Origin: Fusobacterium varium
Lineage (GTDB): Bacteria > Fusobacteriota > Fusobacteriia > Fusobacteriales > Fusobacteriaceae
Reading direction: 5' to 3'
DNA: 64,000 nucleotides
Assembly (NCBI GenBank): GCA_900637705.1
Contig: LR134390.1
Coordinates: 310,001-374,000, forward strand
In this document: positions 1 to 10,107 of the stretch, one piece after another
How positions within the stretch are numbered: the stretch's first letter is position 1
How the letters are laid out: each line of letters begins with the position of its first letter
Made by a program: the position numbers and the translations under genes
Notes under the pieces: generated by a model
Databases searched by the model: none
Told to the model about the DNA's origin: nothing
The model's input: only the letters and a program-made list of their open reading frames with translations

Positions 1-1
1 T

Positions 2-757
2 CCAGGAAGAGAAATACTTAAAGCATATTTAGAAAGAAAAAGAAAAGACTATGATCTTGTTATAGTGAATGGAGAAAATTCGGCAGCAGGATTTGGAATA
101 ACAGGAAAGCTGGCAGATCAGTTATTTGATTGGGGTTGTGATGTTATAACTGGAGGTAATCATATTTGGGATAAAAAAGAATTTTATGATTATTTAGATA
201 AGACAGATAAGGTACTAAGACCAGCGAATTATCCTGAAGGGGTACCAGGAAGAGGATATACTATAGTCAAGGATAAAAATGGAAATAAAATTGGTGTAAT
301 TTCTCTTCAAGGAAGAGTTTTTATGCCACCTATTGATTGTCCATTTAAAAAAGCAAAAGAATTAATAGAAGAGATAAGAAAAGAAACAAAAATAATTATA
401 ATAGATTTTCATGCTGAAGCGACATCAGAAAAAATAGCTATGGGTTGGCATTTAGATGGATATATTTCAGTAATTTATGGAACACATACTCATATTCAAA
501 CAGCAGATAATAAAATACTTCCAGAAGGTACAGGATATATTACTGATGTTGGAATGACTGGTTCAGATAATGGAGTTATAGGAATGTCAGTTGAATCAAT
601 ACTTCCAAAATTTTTAAATGCATTACCACAGAGATTTGAAATAGCTGAAGGAAATGAAAGATTAAATGGAATAGAAGTAGAGATAGATATAGAAACTGGA
701 GAATGTAAAAGTATAGAGAGAATAAATAAATCACTTACTGAAATAAGTTTTAGTTAA
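2..757 (+). CDS. ymdB: YmdB-family metallophosphoesterase (5' end cut by window)
   Basis: This reading frame is open from the first bases, so the true start lies upstream; 251 residues are visible of a family usually near 260-265. Family-typical metal-binding and catalytic segments are present: NGENSAAG, GGNHIWDKKE, DFHAEATSEK and GTHTHIQTAD. YmdB-type enzymes are dinuclear-metal phosphodiesterases; the Bacillus protein hydrolyses 2',3'-cyclic nucleotides and influences biofilm formation. No signal peptide is expected in this cytoplasmic family, but the N-terminus is not visible. It leads a run of closely spaced + strand genes: its stop codon touches the first possible ATG of prmA. The family assignment is firm; the physiological substrate here is unknown. 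Confidence 0.9.
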   Translation, partial: PGREILKAYLERKRKDYDLVIVNGENSAAGFGITGKLADQLFDWGCDVITGGNHIWDKKEFYDYLDKTDKVLRPANYPEGVPGRGYTIVKDKNGNKIGVISLQGRVFMPPIDCPFKKAKELIEEIRKETKIIIIDFHAEATSEKIAMGWHLDGYISVIYGTHTHIQTADNKILPEGTGYITDVGMTGSDNGVIGMSVESILPKFLNALPQRFEIAEGNERLNGIEVEIDIETGECKSIERINKSLTEISFS

Positions 758-768
758 TGGAGATGAGA

Positions 769-1701
769 ATGAAAGTAGTAGAAATAAAAGTAATTTATGA
801 AAGTGATGATATAGAAAAAGCTACAAAAGAAATATCAGATATATTTTATGATTTTGGAGTTACAGGATTGAAGATAGAGGAACCTCTTTCTCATAAAAAT
901 CCATTGGACTTTTATAAAAATGAAAAAGATTTTTTAATGGTGGATCATGCTATATCAGCTTATTTTCCATTGAATCCGTATTCTGAAAAAAGAAAAAATG
1001 CCATATTAGAAAGATTTCAAGAGCAATTTTCAGAAAGAGATGATATAATATATACTGTTGATTTTTATGAGTATGATGAAGAGGATTATCAAAATAGTTG
1101 GAAAAAATATCTTTTTCCTGAAAAAGTTAGTGAAAAATTTGTAGTTAAGCCCACTTGGAGAGAATATGAACCAGAAGATGATGAACTTATAATAGAACTT
1201 GATCCAGGAAGAGCTTTTGGAACGGGTTCACACCCTACAACATCTCTTTGCCTTAAATTAATGGAAGAAAACATTAAAGAGGGCGACAGTGTTATAGATG
1301 TAGGAACAGGGTCAGGAATATTGATGATAGCAGCTGATAGACTTGGGGCTTCTGAAATATATGGTACAGATATTGATGAACTAGCTGTAGAATCAGCAAA
1401 AGAAAATCTTGAACTTAATAAAATAGATGAAAATAAAGCTAAAGTGTTTAAAGGTGATCTTATATCTGTAGTTGAGAATAAAAAATTTGATGTAGTAGTA
1501 GCTAATATCTTAGCTGATGTACTTTTAATTCTATTAAATGATATATCTAAAGTAGTGAAAAAAGATGGTTTAATAATTTTTTCTGGAATTATTGAAGATA
1601 AATGTGAACTTTTGAAAAAGGAAGTAGAAGCATTAGGATTTAATATATTAGAAGTAAAAGCTGATAGAGAATGGAGAGCAATGCTCATAAAAGCTAACTA
1701 A
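769..1701 (+). CDS. prmA: Ribosomal protein L11 methyltransferase PrmA
   Basis: A 310-residue SAM-dependent methyltransferase that trimethylates ribosomal protein L11. The SAM-binding motif I (DVGTGSGILMIAA) and the PrmA signature ANILADVL are both visible, preceded by the substrate-recognition N-terminal domain. An in-frame ATG at 757 overlaps the upstream stop, but the ATG at 769 follows a GGAG at the correct spacing and begins MKVVEIK, which aligns with known PrmA starts, so I chose 769. It is the second gene of the ymdB-prmA-cmk-waaA-trmB-purA cluster and is probably translationally coupled to ymdB. Confidence 0.93.
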   Translation: MKVVEIKVIYESDDIEKATKEISDIFYDFGVTGLKIEEPLSHKNPLDFYKNEKDFLMVDHAISAYFPLNPYSEKRKNAILERFQEQFSERDDIIYTVDFYEYDEEDYQNSWKKYLFPEKVSEKFVVKPTWREYEPEDDELIIELDPGRAFGTGSHPTTSLCLKLMEENIKEGDSVIDVGTGSGILMIAADRLGASEIYGTDIDELAVESAKENLELNKIDENKAKVFKGDLISVVENKKFDVVVANILADVLLILLNDISKVVKKDGLIIFSGIIEDKCELLKKEVEALGFNILEVKADREWRAMLIKAN

Positions 1702-1716
1702 CAATCAGGGGGAAAA

Positions 1717-2376
1717 ATGAAAGAATTCATAGTAACAGTAGATGGACCAGCAGGAAGTGGAAAAAGTACAATAGCTAAGATAGTTGCAGCTAAGTATGGA
1801 CTTACATATTTAGATACGGGAGCAATGTATAGAATGATTGCTCTCTATGCTTTGGAAAATGATATAAATCTTGAAGATGAAAAAAGTGTAGAAATAATGC
1901 TGGAAAATGCAAAACTGGATATTGTAGGAAATAGATTTTTTCTTAATGGAAAAGATGTATCTGAAAAAATAAGAACTCCTGAAGTAAGTAGAATAGTTTC
2001 ACCTGTTGCAGCCATCAAAGCTGTAAGGGTAAAATTAGTGGAATTACAAAGAGAAATAAGTAAGGGGAAGAGAACTATTTTAGATGGGAGAGATATTGGA
2101 ACAGTAGTTTTTCCAAATGCTCAAGTAAAAATATTTTTGGTTGCTTCTCCAGAGGAAAGAGCTAGAAGAAGACTCAATGAATATAAAGAGAAAGGAATAG
2201 AAGCTGATTTCGAATCTGTAATAGCTTCTATAAAAGAAAGAGATTATATAGACTCAACGAGAAAAGAGAGTCCTCTTATGAAAGCAGATGATGCCGTTGA
2301 AATAGACAGCAGTATTATGACAATTGAAGAAGTAGTTAAAGCTATATCTGAGTGTATAGACAGGAAGGTAAATTAA
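1717..2376 (+). CDS. cmk: Cytidylate kinase
   Basis: A 219-residue (d)CMP kinase that makes (d)CDP from (d)CMP and ATP. The P-loop DGPAGSGKSTIAK lies near the N-terminus; DTGAMYR (nucleoside monophosphate site) and RDIGTVVFP are typical of Cmk. Length matches the family. The start follows a GGGGGA ribosome binding site. The stop codon directly abuts the waaA start, implying co-translation. It is a housekeeping nucleotide-metabolism gene, and the assignment is firm. Confidence 0.95.
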   Translation: MKEFIVTVDGPAGSGKSTIAKIVAAKYGLTYLDTGAMYRMIALYALENDINLEDEKSVEIMLENAKLDIVGNRFFLNGKDVSEKIRTPEVSRIVSPVAAIKAVRVKLVELQREISKGKRTILDGRDIGTVVFPNAQVKIFLVASPEERARRRLNEYKEKGIEADFESVIASIKERDYIDSTRKESPLMKADDAVEIDSSIMTIEEVVKAISECIDRKVN

Positions 2377-3618
2377 ATGTTGTACAACATTATAAGAATA
2401 CTTATTATGCCATTTTTATATATGTATATGCTTATAAATAAAGAAAAAAAAGAATTTTTTCTCAAAAGAATAAATCAAAATCTTGATGTATTAAAAAAAG
2501 AAGAATATATTTGGGTGCATTGTTCTTCAGTAGGAGAAGTGAATCTTTCAGAAGCTTTAGTAAAAAAGATACTTATTGAAAGAGAAGAGAGAATATTACT
2601 CACAGTGATGACAGATACTGGAATGGCTACAGCAAAAGATAAATATAAAAATAATAATAGAGTGGATATATTGTATTTTCCTTTAGATGAAAAAAAAGTC
2701 ATAAAAGATATATTGGAAAGAATAAAGTTAAAAATTCTTATTCTTATTGAAACAGAGATATGGCCTAATCTTATCATTGAATGTCATAAAAAAGGAAAAG
2801 TGATAATAGTCAATGGAAGAATATCAGATAGAAGTTTTGGAAGATATGAAAAATTAAGCTTTTATCTTAAAAAACTTTTTAAAGATATAGATGGATTTTA
2901 TATGCAGTCAAAACTTGATAGTGAAAGAATAATTAAAATAGGAGCAGAAGATGATAAAGTAGAAACTTCTGGGAATTTAAAATTTGATATAGATTTAGAG
3001 GTATTTGATGAAAAAACTAAAGAGGAGCTGAAAAAATCTTTAGGAGTATGTGGGAGAAAAATTTTTATTGCTGGAAGTACAAGAACTGGAGAGAATGAAA
3101 TCATACTTGAAGTGTTCAAAAAACTAACAGATACCTTGCTAATATTGGTGCCAAGACATATAGAAAGAGTCCCTGTAATAGAGGAACTGATAAAAAAAGA
3201 GAAACTAAGTTATAGAAAATATAGTAAAATAGATAGTGACAATTTTGAAAAAACTGATATAATACTTGTGGATAAAATTGGTGTATTAAGAAAGTTATAT
3301 TCAGTTGCTGATATAGTATTTGTAGGTGGAACTCTTGTAAATATAGGAGGACATAGTCTTTTGGAGCCACTGTTTTATGGAAAGACACCAATATTTGGAC
3401 CATATTTACAAAATGTAAAGGACATTTCAAAAGAAATACTGAGAAAAAATATAGGGTACAAGGTAGAAAATATAGAGGAATTTGTAGAAACTATAAATAA
3501 AATAGAAGAAAATAGTGATATATATAAGAAAAATATAGATGCTTTTTTTGAAGAAAATAATAGAACAGCTGATAAAATTTTGAAAAAAATAGATAAGCTT
3601 TTAGAAGTGGAGGATTAA
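2377..3618 (+). CDS. waaA: Kdo transferase (3-deoxy-D-manno-octulosonic acid transferase)
   Basis: A 413-residue GT30 glycosyltransferase that attaches Kdo to lipid A precursors at the inner face of the inner membrane. A short hydrophobic N-terminal anchor (residues about 5-20) precedes HCSSVGEVN, which carries the catalytic Glu. It is followed by TVMTDTGMATAKD, ETEIWPN, GSTRTGENE and the donor-site stretch VGGTLVNIGGHSLLEP. Its presence shows that the organism makes Kdo-containing lipopolysaccharide. The start abuts the cmk stop and its own stop overlaps the trmB start. It could be mono- or bifunctional; sequence alone does not say which. Confidence 0.94.
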   Translation: MLYNIIRILIMPFLYMYMLINKEKKEFFLKRINQNLDVLKKEEYIWVHCSSVGEVNLSEALVKKILIEREERILLTVMTDTGMATAKDKYKNNNRVDILYFPLDEKKVIKDILERIKLKILILIETEIWPNLIIECHKKGKVIIVNGRISDRSFGRYEKLSFYLKKLFKDIDGFYMQSKLDSERIIKIGAEDDKVETSGNLKFDIDLEVFDEKTKEELKKSLGVCGRKIFIAGSTRTGENEIILEVFKKLTDTLLILVPRHIERVPVIEELIKKEKLSYRKYSKIDSDNFEKTDIILVDKIGVLRKLYSVADIVFVGGTLVNIGGHSLLEPLFYGKTPIFGPYLQNVKDISKEILRKNIGYKVENIEEFVETINKIEENSDIYKKNIDAFFEENNRTADKILKKIDKLLEVED

Positions 3619-4318
3619 TGGTAAACGATAGCATAAAAGATGATTTATGGAGGCATTTTTTTAAAAATCCAAGGAAAAATTATAATCCATACATATTAAG
3701 ACTTCTTGACTATCCAGAATATATTATTTTTGATAAGGAAATTATGGATTCACATAAGGGAAAATGGAAAGAGTTTTTTAAAACGATAATCCTGTTTATC
3801 TTGAAATAGGATCTGGAAGTGGAAATTTTGCTCAAGGTATGGCAGTGAGATATCCAGACAGAAACCATATAGGACTTGAACTTAGATTTAAAAGATTAGT
3901 ACTTTCTGCAACTAAAGTAAAAAGGGATAATTCTAAAAATGTTTTATTTTTAAGGCGAAGAGGAGAGGAGATACTTTCTTTTATTGCTGAAAATGAAATA
4001 GAAGGAGTATATGTAAATTTTCCTGATCCATGGGAAGAAAATGAAAAAAATAGAGTAGTGCAGGAAAGTTTTTTTAAAACACTTGATATAGTATTAAAAA
4101 AAGGTGGTAAATTTTTCTTTAAAACTGATCATGATAAATATTACCAAGATATCATTGAACTTGTAAATTCAATAGAAGGATATGAAGTAGTGTATCATAC
4201 ATCAGATCTTCATAATAGTGAAAAAGTGGTAGATAATATAAAAACTGAATTTGAGCAGCTGTTTTTGTGTAAACATAATAAAAATATCAATTATATTGAG
4301 ATAGAAAAAACAAAATAA
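3618..4318 (+). CDS. trmB: tRNA (guanine-N7)-methyltransferase TrmB, frame broken by one missing base
   Basis: TrmB makes m7G46 in tRNA. The first part (from MVNDSIKDD) runs in one frame to about 3780. The SAM motif LEIGSGSGNFA, the following GLELRFKR and the hallmark NFPDPW are in the next frame. Adding one A to the A run at 3780-3783 joins them into one protein of about 233 residues, the normal size with a Fusobacteria-style N-terminal extension. All catalytic segments are otherwise intact. The start overlaps the waaA stop. I annotate one gene and treat the break as a likely sequencing indel; true inactivation is the alternative. Confidence 0.85.
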
Positions 4319-4327
4319 CCGTAATAG

Positions 4328-5616
<1,289 letters not shown>

Positions 5617-5630
5617 TAATTTAATAATGG

Positions 5631-5746
5631 AAGAGGTTGATTGAAGAACTGGAATAAATTTTAGAAGTTTAGAAATTAGAAAGGCTTGTATATTCTTTCT
5701 ATTGGAAAAATTCTAAAATTAAAATTCTCTCATGAATCAACCTCTT
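5631..5746 (+). other. Long nested hairpin downstream of purA
   Basis: Three nested inverted repeats fold this segment on itself: AAGAGGTTGATT at 5631-5642 with its exact complement at 5735-5746, AATTTTAGAA near 5657 with TTCTAAAATT at 5711-5720, and TTAGAAAG near 5678 with CTTTCTA around 5695. A T run follows the outer stem. It may act as the purA terminator or as a structured RNA or small repeat element. Its length, about 116 bases, is far more than a simple terminator needs. No coding capacity is evident. Confidence 0.55.
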
Positions 5747-5786
5747 TTATATAGCTTACAAAAAATAATATTGTAAAGAAAAACAC

Positions 5787-5815
5787 TTGACATAAATTAT
5801 AAAATTTTATATAAT
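5787..5815 (+). promoter_or_regulatory. Consensus sigma-70-type promoter for ylxM-ffh
   Basis: A perfect TTGACA at 5787-5792 and a perfect TATAAT at 5810-5815 are separated by 17 bases. This is the strongest promoter-like sequence in the first half of the window, and it ends 11 bases before the ylxM ATG. It marks the start of the signal-recognition-particle transcription unit. Confidence 0.85.
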
Positions 5816-5826
5816 ACATTGGTGAT

Positions 5827-6140
5827 ATGATGGAGTTAGATGAGTTTTTAGAAGTTTCAACTCTTTTAGATTATTATAAAAATCTTCTTAGTGATAAACA
5901 GAGAGAATATCTTATAAATCACTTCGAGGAAGATCTCTCACTATCTGAAATTGCTAAAAATAATAATGTGAGTAGACAAGCTGTTTATGATAATATAAAA
6001 GAGGGATCAAATTATTGAAAGATTATGAAGAAAGATTAGGCTTTCATGAAAGAGAAAAACAGATTTATCAAGAACTTTTGGAACTTAAAAAAGATTTCAA
6101 AATAGAAAAATTAGATACTATAATTGAAAAGCTATTTTAA
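5827..6140 (+). CDS. ylxM: YlxM-like helix-turn-helix protein (UPF0122), frame broken by one missing base
   Basis: A small protein of about 104 residues of the YlxM/p13 family, which is found next to ffh in Firmicutes and relatives and is linked to the signal recognition particle. The N-terminal frame shows LSDKQREYLINHF and the sigma-factor-like helix-turn-helix SLSEIAKNNNVSRQAVYDNIK. The C-terminal half (LKDYEERLGFHEREKQ) is in the next frame. One added A at 5997-6000 joins them. Two consecutive ATG codons (5827, 5830) are possible starts. Position directly before ffh supports the call. Confidence 0.82.
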
Positions 6141-6152
6141 ATAGAGGTGGAT

Positions 6153-7493
6153 ATGTTAGATAATTTAGGTTCTAGATTTCAGGAAATTTTTAAAAAAGTA
6201 AGAGGTCATGGAAAACTAAGTGAAAGTAATATAAAAGAAGCTTTGAAAGAAGTAAGAATGTCATTATTAGAAGCAGATGTCAATTACAAAGTAGTAAAGG
6301 ATTTTACAAATAAGATACTTGAAAAATCTGTTGGAACAGATGTATTGAAAGGAATAAATCCAGGACAGCAATTTATCAAGGTTGTTAATGACGAACTTGT
6401 TGAACTTCTCGGTGGAACAAATTCAAGGCTTACTAAGGGAGTGAGAAACCCTACTGTATTGATGCTTTCAGGGTTACAAGGGGCAGGAAAAACTACTTTT
6501 GCAGTAAAATTGGCTAATTATTTGAAAAAACAGGGAGAATCTGTTTTGATGGTAGGAGCTGATGTATATAGACCAGCAGCTATAAAACAACTTCAGGTGC
6601 TGGGGGAACAAATAAATGTTCCTGTATATGCAGAAGAGGATAATAAAGATACAGTAGCTATCTGTGAACATGGATTGGCTAAAGCAAAGGAATTGAACTC
6701 AACTTACATGATAATAGATACAGCTGGAAGACTTCATATAGATGAAAAACTTATGGAAGAGCTTAGAAGCATAAAAAAAGCTGTAAGACCTCAAGAAATA
6801 TTGTTAGTAGTAGATGCTATGATAGGGCAAGATGCTGTTAATCTAGCAGAAGCTTTTAACAATGTACTTAGTATAGATGGAATAGTACTTACAAAATTAG
6901 ATGGAGATACAAGAGGGGGAGCAGCTCTTTCCATTAAATCAGTTGTAGGAAAACCTATTAAATTTGTAGGTGTTGGAGAAAGAATAGATGATATAGAACT
7001 TTTTCACCCAGAAAGACTTGTATCAAGAATTTTAGGAATGGGAGATGTAGTATCACTAGTTGAAAAGGCACAAAGTGCTATAGATGAAGATGATGCAAAG
7101 TCCTTGGAAGAGAAGATAAGAACACAGAAATTTGACTTAAATGACTTCTTAAAACAACTTCAAAATATAAAAAAATTAGGCTCTCTTGGAAGTATTCTAA
7201 AAATGATTCCAGGAATGGGACAAATAGGAGATATAGCTCCTGCTGAAAAAGAAATGAAAAAAGTAGAAGCTATAATTCAATCAATGACTAAAGAGGAAAG
7301 AAAAAAGCCTGATATACTTAAAGCAAGTAGAAAGAAAAGAATAGCTTTAGGAAGTGGAACAGAGGTTGCTGATGTTAATAGACTTTTGAAGCAATTTGAA
7401 CAGATGAAAGGTATGATGAAAATGTTCAGTGGTGGAAAGATGCCACAATTTCCAGGAATGAAAGGTGGAAAGGGAGGAAGATTCCCTTTTTAA
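6153..7493 (+). CDS. ffh: Signal recognition particle GTPase Ffh
   Basis: A 446-residue SRP54-type GTPase that delivers ribosome-nascent chains to the membrane. The N domain is followed by the G domain with GLQGAGKTTFAVKLA (P-loop), DTAGRLH and TKLDGDTRGGAA, then a C-terminal M domain ending in a Met/Gly/Lys-rich tail (KGMMKMFSGGKMPQFPGMKGG without its breaks). A GTG at 6147 is in frame, but the ATG at 6153 preceded by AGAGGTGG is the natural start. It is downstream of ylxM and upstream of rpsP, a conserved order. Confidence 0.96.
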   Translation: MLDNLGSRFQEIFKKVRGHGKLSESNIKEALKEVRMSLLEADVNYKVVKDFTNKILEKSVGTDVLKGINPGQQFIKVVNDELVELLGGTNSRLTKGVRNPTVLMLSGLQGAGKTTFAVKLANYLKKQGESVLMVGADVYRPAAIKQLQVLGEQINVPVYAEEDNKDTVAICEHGLAKAKELNSTYMIIDTAGRLHIDEKLMEELRSIKKAVRPQEILLVVDAMIGQDAVNLAEAFNNVLSIDGIVLTKLDGDTRGGAALSIKSVVGKPIKFVGVGERIDDIELFHPERLVSRILGMGDVVSLVEKAQSAIDEDDAKSLEEKIRTQKFDLNDFLKQLQNIKKLGSLGSILKMIPGMGQIGDIAPAEKEMKKVEAIIQSMTKEERKKPDILKASRKKRIALGSGTEVADVNRLLKQFEQMKGMMKMFSGGKMPQFPGMKGGKGGRFPF

Positions 7494-7535
7494 AAAATAA
7501 ATAAAATTTAAAGAAATAAAAGGAGATGTGAAACA

Positions 7536-7799
7536 ATGTTAAAATTAAGACTTACAAGATTAGGAGACAAAAAAAGACCTTCTTATAGAATTGTAGCTAT
7601 GGAAGCTTTATCAAAAAGAGATGGGCAAGCTATCGCTTACTTAGGAAACTATTTCCCATTAGAAGATTCTAGAGTAGTATTAAAAGAAGAAGAAATCATT
7701 AAATTCCTAAGCAATGGAGCACAACCTACTAGAACTGTAAAATCAATTTTAGTTAAGGCTGGAGTATGGGCAAAATTCGAAGAAGCTAAAAGAAAATAG
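7536..7799 (+). CDS. rpsP: 30S ribosomal protein S16
   Basis: An 87-residue S16 protein with the typical start MLKLRLTRLGDKKRPSYRIV and the segment YLGNYFPLE. A clear AAGGAG lies upstream. It follows ffh as in many bacteria and is closed by a hairpin terminator just downstream. Codon use here is slightly richer in C-ending codons than in neighbours, as expected for a highly expressed gene. Confidence 0.97.
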   Translation: MLKLRLTRLGDKKRPSYRIVAMEALSKRDGQAIAYLGNYFPLEDSRVVLKEEEIIKFLSNGAQPTRTVKSILVKAGVWAKFEEAKRK

Positions 7800-7818
7800 T
7801 CTAGAAATATTATAAAGG

Positions 7819-7852
7819 GAGGCTTTATACCAAGGTGTAGAGCCTCTTTTTC
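7819..7852 (+). terminator. Rho-independent terminator after rpsP
   Basis: GAGGCT at 7819-7824 pairs with AGCCTC at 7841-7846, the stem extends inward with A-U and G-U pairs, and a T-rich run follows at once. It ends the ylxM-ffh-rpsP unit. Confidence 0.8.
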
Positions 7853-7862
7853 TAATCTTTAG

Positions 7863-7892
7863 TTAGACAACAATTAAAAGATTTGGTATAAT
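7863..7892 (+). promoter_or_regulatory. Probable promoter for tex and downstream genes
   Basis: A perfect TATAAT at 7887-7892 has a TTAGAC at 7863-7868 upstream with 18-base spacing. It lies between the rpsP terminator and the tex start codon at 7940. Confidence 0.5.
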
Positions 7893-7939
7893 ATAGAGAA
7901 ATTCATGTAAAATTTATAATAATTTTAAGAAGGGGAAAT

Positions 7940-10104
7940 ATGGAAAAAATATATAATGTAGTAGCCAAAAACTTAGGATTAAAAATTTCACAAGTTACTA
8001 ATACAATGCAACTTTTAGATGAAGGAGCAACTGTCCCTTTCATTTCAAGGTATAGAAAAGAAGTAACTGAAAATTTAGATGAAATAGAAATAGGGAAAAT
8101 ACTTGAAACTGTAACTTATCTTAGAAACTTGGAAAAAAGAAAAGAAGAAGTAATAAGATTAATTGAAGAACAGGGAAAATTAACTGAAGAAATACAAAAA
8201 AGTATTGAAATAGCTGAAAAGCTTCAAGAAGTGGAAGATATATATTTTCCATATAGAAAGAAAAGAAAAACCAAAGCTGATGTGGCTAAAGAAAGAGGAC
8301 TGGAACCTCTTGCTGATGAAATGATGAAACTTTCATCAATGGAAAAAGTAATGGAAAAAGCTGGTGAATTCATAACAGAAGAAGTTCCTACTGTGGAAGA
8401 AGCTGTAGAAGGTGCTATGCTTATAATTGCTCAAAATATATCTGAAACTCCTATATATAGAGAACAGATTAGAGAAATAATGCTTAAATCTGGAATTTTA
8501 GTTACAAAGGAAACTAAAAAGGCCAAAGAACTAGACATCAAAAAAGTATATGGAGATTATTATGAATATAAAGAACCTGTATCTAAAATACCTCCACATA
8601 GAATACTTGCAGTAAATAGAGGAGAAAAAGAGGATATTTTATCAGTTTCCGTAACTCTTGATGAAATGAGCAGAAATAGAGTAGAAAATTTGATACTCAA
8701 GGATTTTCTTAACAAAAATCTAAAAGAAACTTATCTCAAAATAATAGGAGATTCTTTAGACAGACTTATTCTTCCTTCAATAGAGAGAGAAGTAAGGAAT
8801 ATTCTTACTGATAAGGCTGAGCTTGAAGCAATAGCTGTATTTAAAGAAAATCTTAAAATCTTTTAATGCAGGCTCCTTTGAAAGAAAAGAATATATTAGC
8901 ACTTGATCCTGGATATAGAACAGGGTGTAAGGTAGCAGTTATAGACAAAAATGGATTTTATAGAGAAAAAGATGTATTTTTTCTTGTTGAAGAGATGCAC
9001 TCTCCAAAACAATTAGCTGAAGCTGAAAAAAGAATAGTAGAGTATGCAAAAAAATATGAAATAGATATAATTGTTATAGGAAATGGAACTGCTTCAAGAG
9101 AAACTGAAAGTTTTGTTGCAAATGTTATAAAGAAAAATCATCTTTCTGTAAAATATCTTATAGCAAATGAAGCTGGAGCATCTATATATTCTGCATCTAA
9201 AATAGCAGCAGAAGAGTTTCCTGATTTAGATGTAACTGTAAGAGGTGCTATTTCTATTGGTAGAAGAGTACAAGATCCACTTGCTGAACTTGTAAAGATA
9301 GATCCTAAATCAATAGGTGTAGGAATGTATCAGCATGATGTTAATCAGGGACGTCTTGATGAATCTCTTGATTCTGTAATAACTTATGTAGTAAATAATG
9401 TAGGAGCTAACCTTAATACAGCTTCTTGGGCATTGTTATCTCATATATCAGGAATAAAAAAGAACATAGCTAAAAATATTGTTGAATATAGAAAAGAAAA
9501 TGGAAATTTTAAAAATAGAAAAGAACTTCTTAAAGTAAAAGGTGTAGGAGCAAAAGCTTATGAACAAATGGCAGGATTCCTTGTTATACCTGATGGAGAA
9601 AATGTACTTGATAATACAATAATTCACCCAGAATCTTATCATATAGCTAAAGAAATATTGGAAAAAGTAGGATTTACATTAGAAAATTATAGAGAAGATT
9701 TAAATGGTGCAAGAGAAAAATTAAAATCTTTTGATTATACTTCATTTGCCAAAGAAAAAGAATATGGTGTAGAAACTGTAAAAGATATATACCAATCTCT
9801 TATCAGAGATAGAAGAGATCCAAGAGATAGCTTTGAAAAACCTTTATTGAAGTCAGATATACTTAAAATAGAAAATTTACAAGTTGGAATGGAAATAGAA
9901 GGAACAGTGAGAAATGTTGTTAAATTTGGGGCTTTTGTGGATATTGGACTAAAAAATGATGCTTTACTTCATATTTCTGAAATATCTAATAAATTCATAG
10001 ATGATCCAAGCAAAGTCCTTTCAGTAGGACAAATTATAAAAGTAAGGATTAAAGATGTAGATAAAGAAAGAGAGAGAGTGGCGTTAACTAAAAAGGAGAT
10101 TTAA
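7940..10104 (+). CDS. tex: Tex-family RNA-binding transcription factor, frame broken by one missing base
   Basis: Tex proteins bind nucleic acid and act in transcription. The N-terminal helical region runs from MEKIYNVVAKNLGL to FKENLK in one frame. The YqgF-like nuclease fold beginning ILALDPGYRTGCK, the helix-hairpin-helix region (RKELLKVKGVGAKAYEQMAGF without gaps in family form) and the C-terminal S1 domain (VGMEIEGTVRNVVKFGAFVDIG) are in the next frame. One A added to the run at 8855-8858 gives about 721 residues, the normal Tex length. Its stop lies next to the kinase-like gene, so the two are probably co-transcribed. Confidence 0.9.
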
Positions 10105-10107
10105 TTG

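Noticed and set aside
1089-1688. Antisense 199-residue open frame opposite prmA
   Set aside because: It is the complement of a clear PrmA gene and has Ser/Ile-rich composition typical of shadows.
3770-3790. Programmed frameshifting in trmB at the T6-A4 tract
   Set aside because: The tract looks slippery, but the same type of break recurs in many unrelated genes without a conserved heptamer or following structure, so a common indel cause is simpler.
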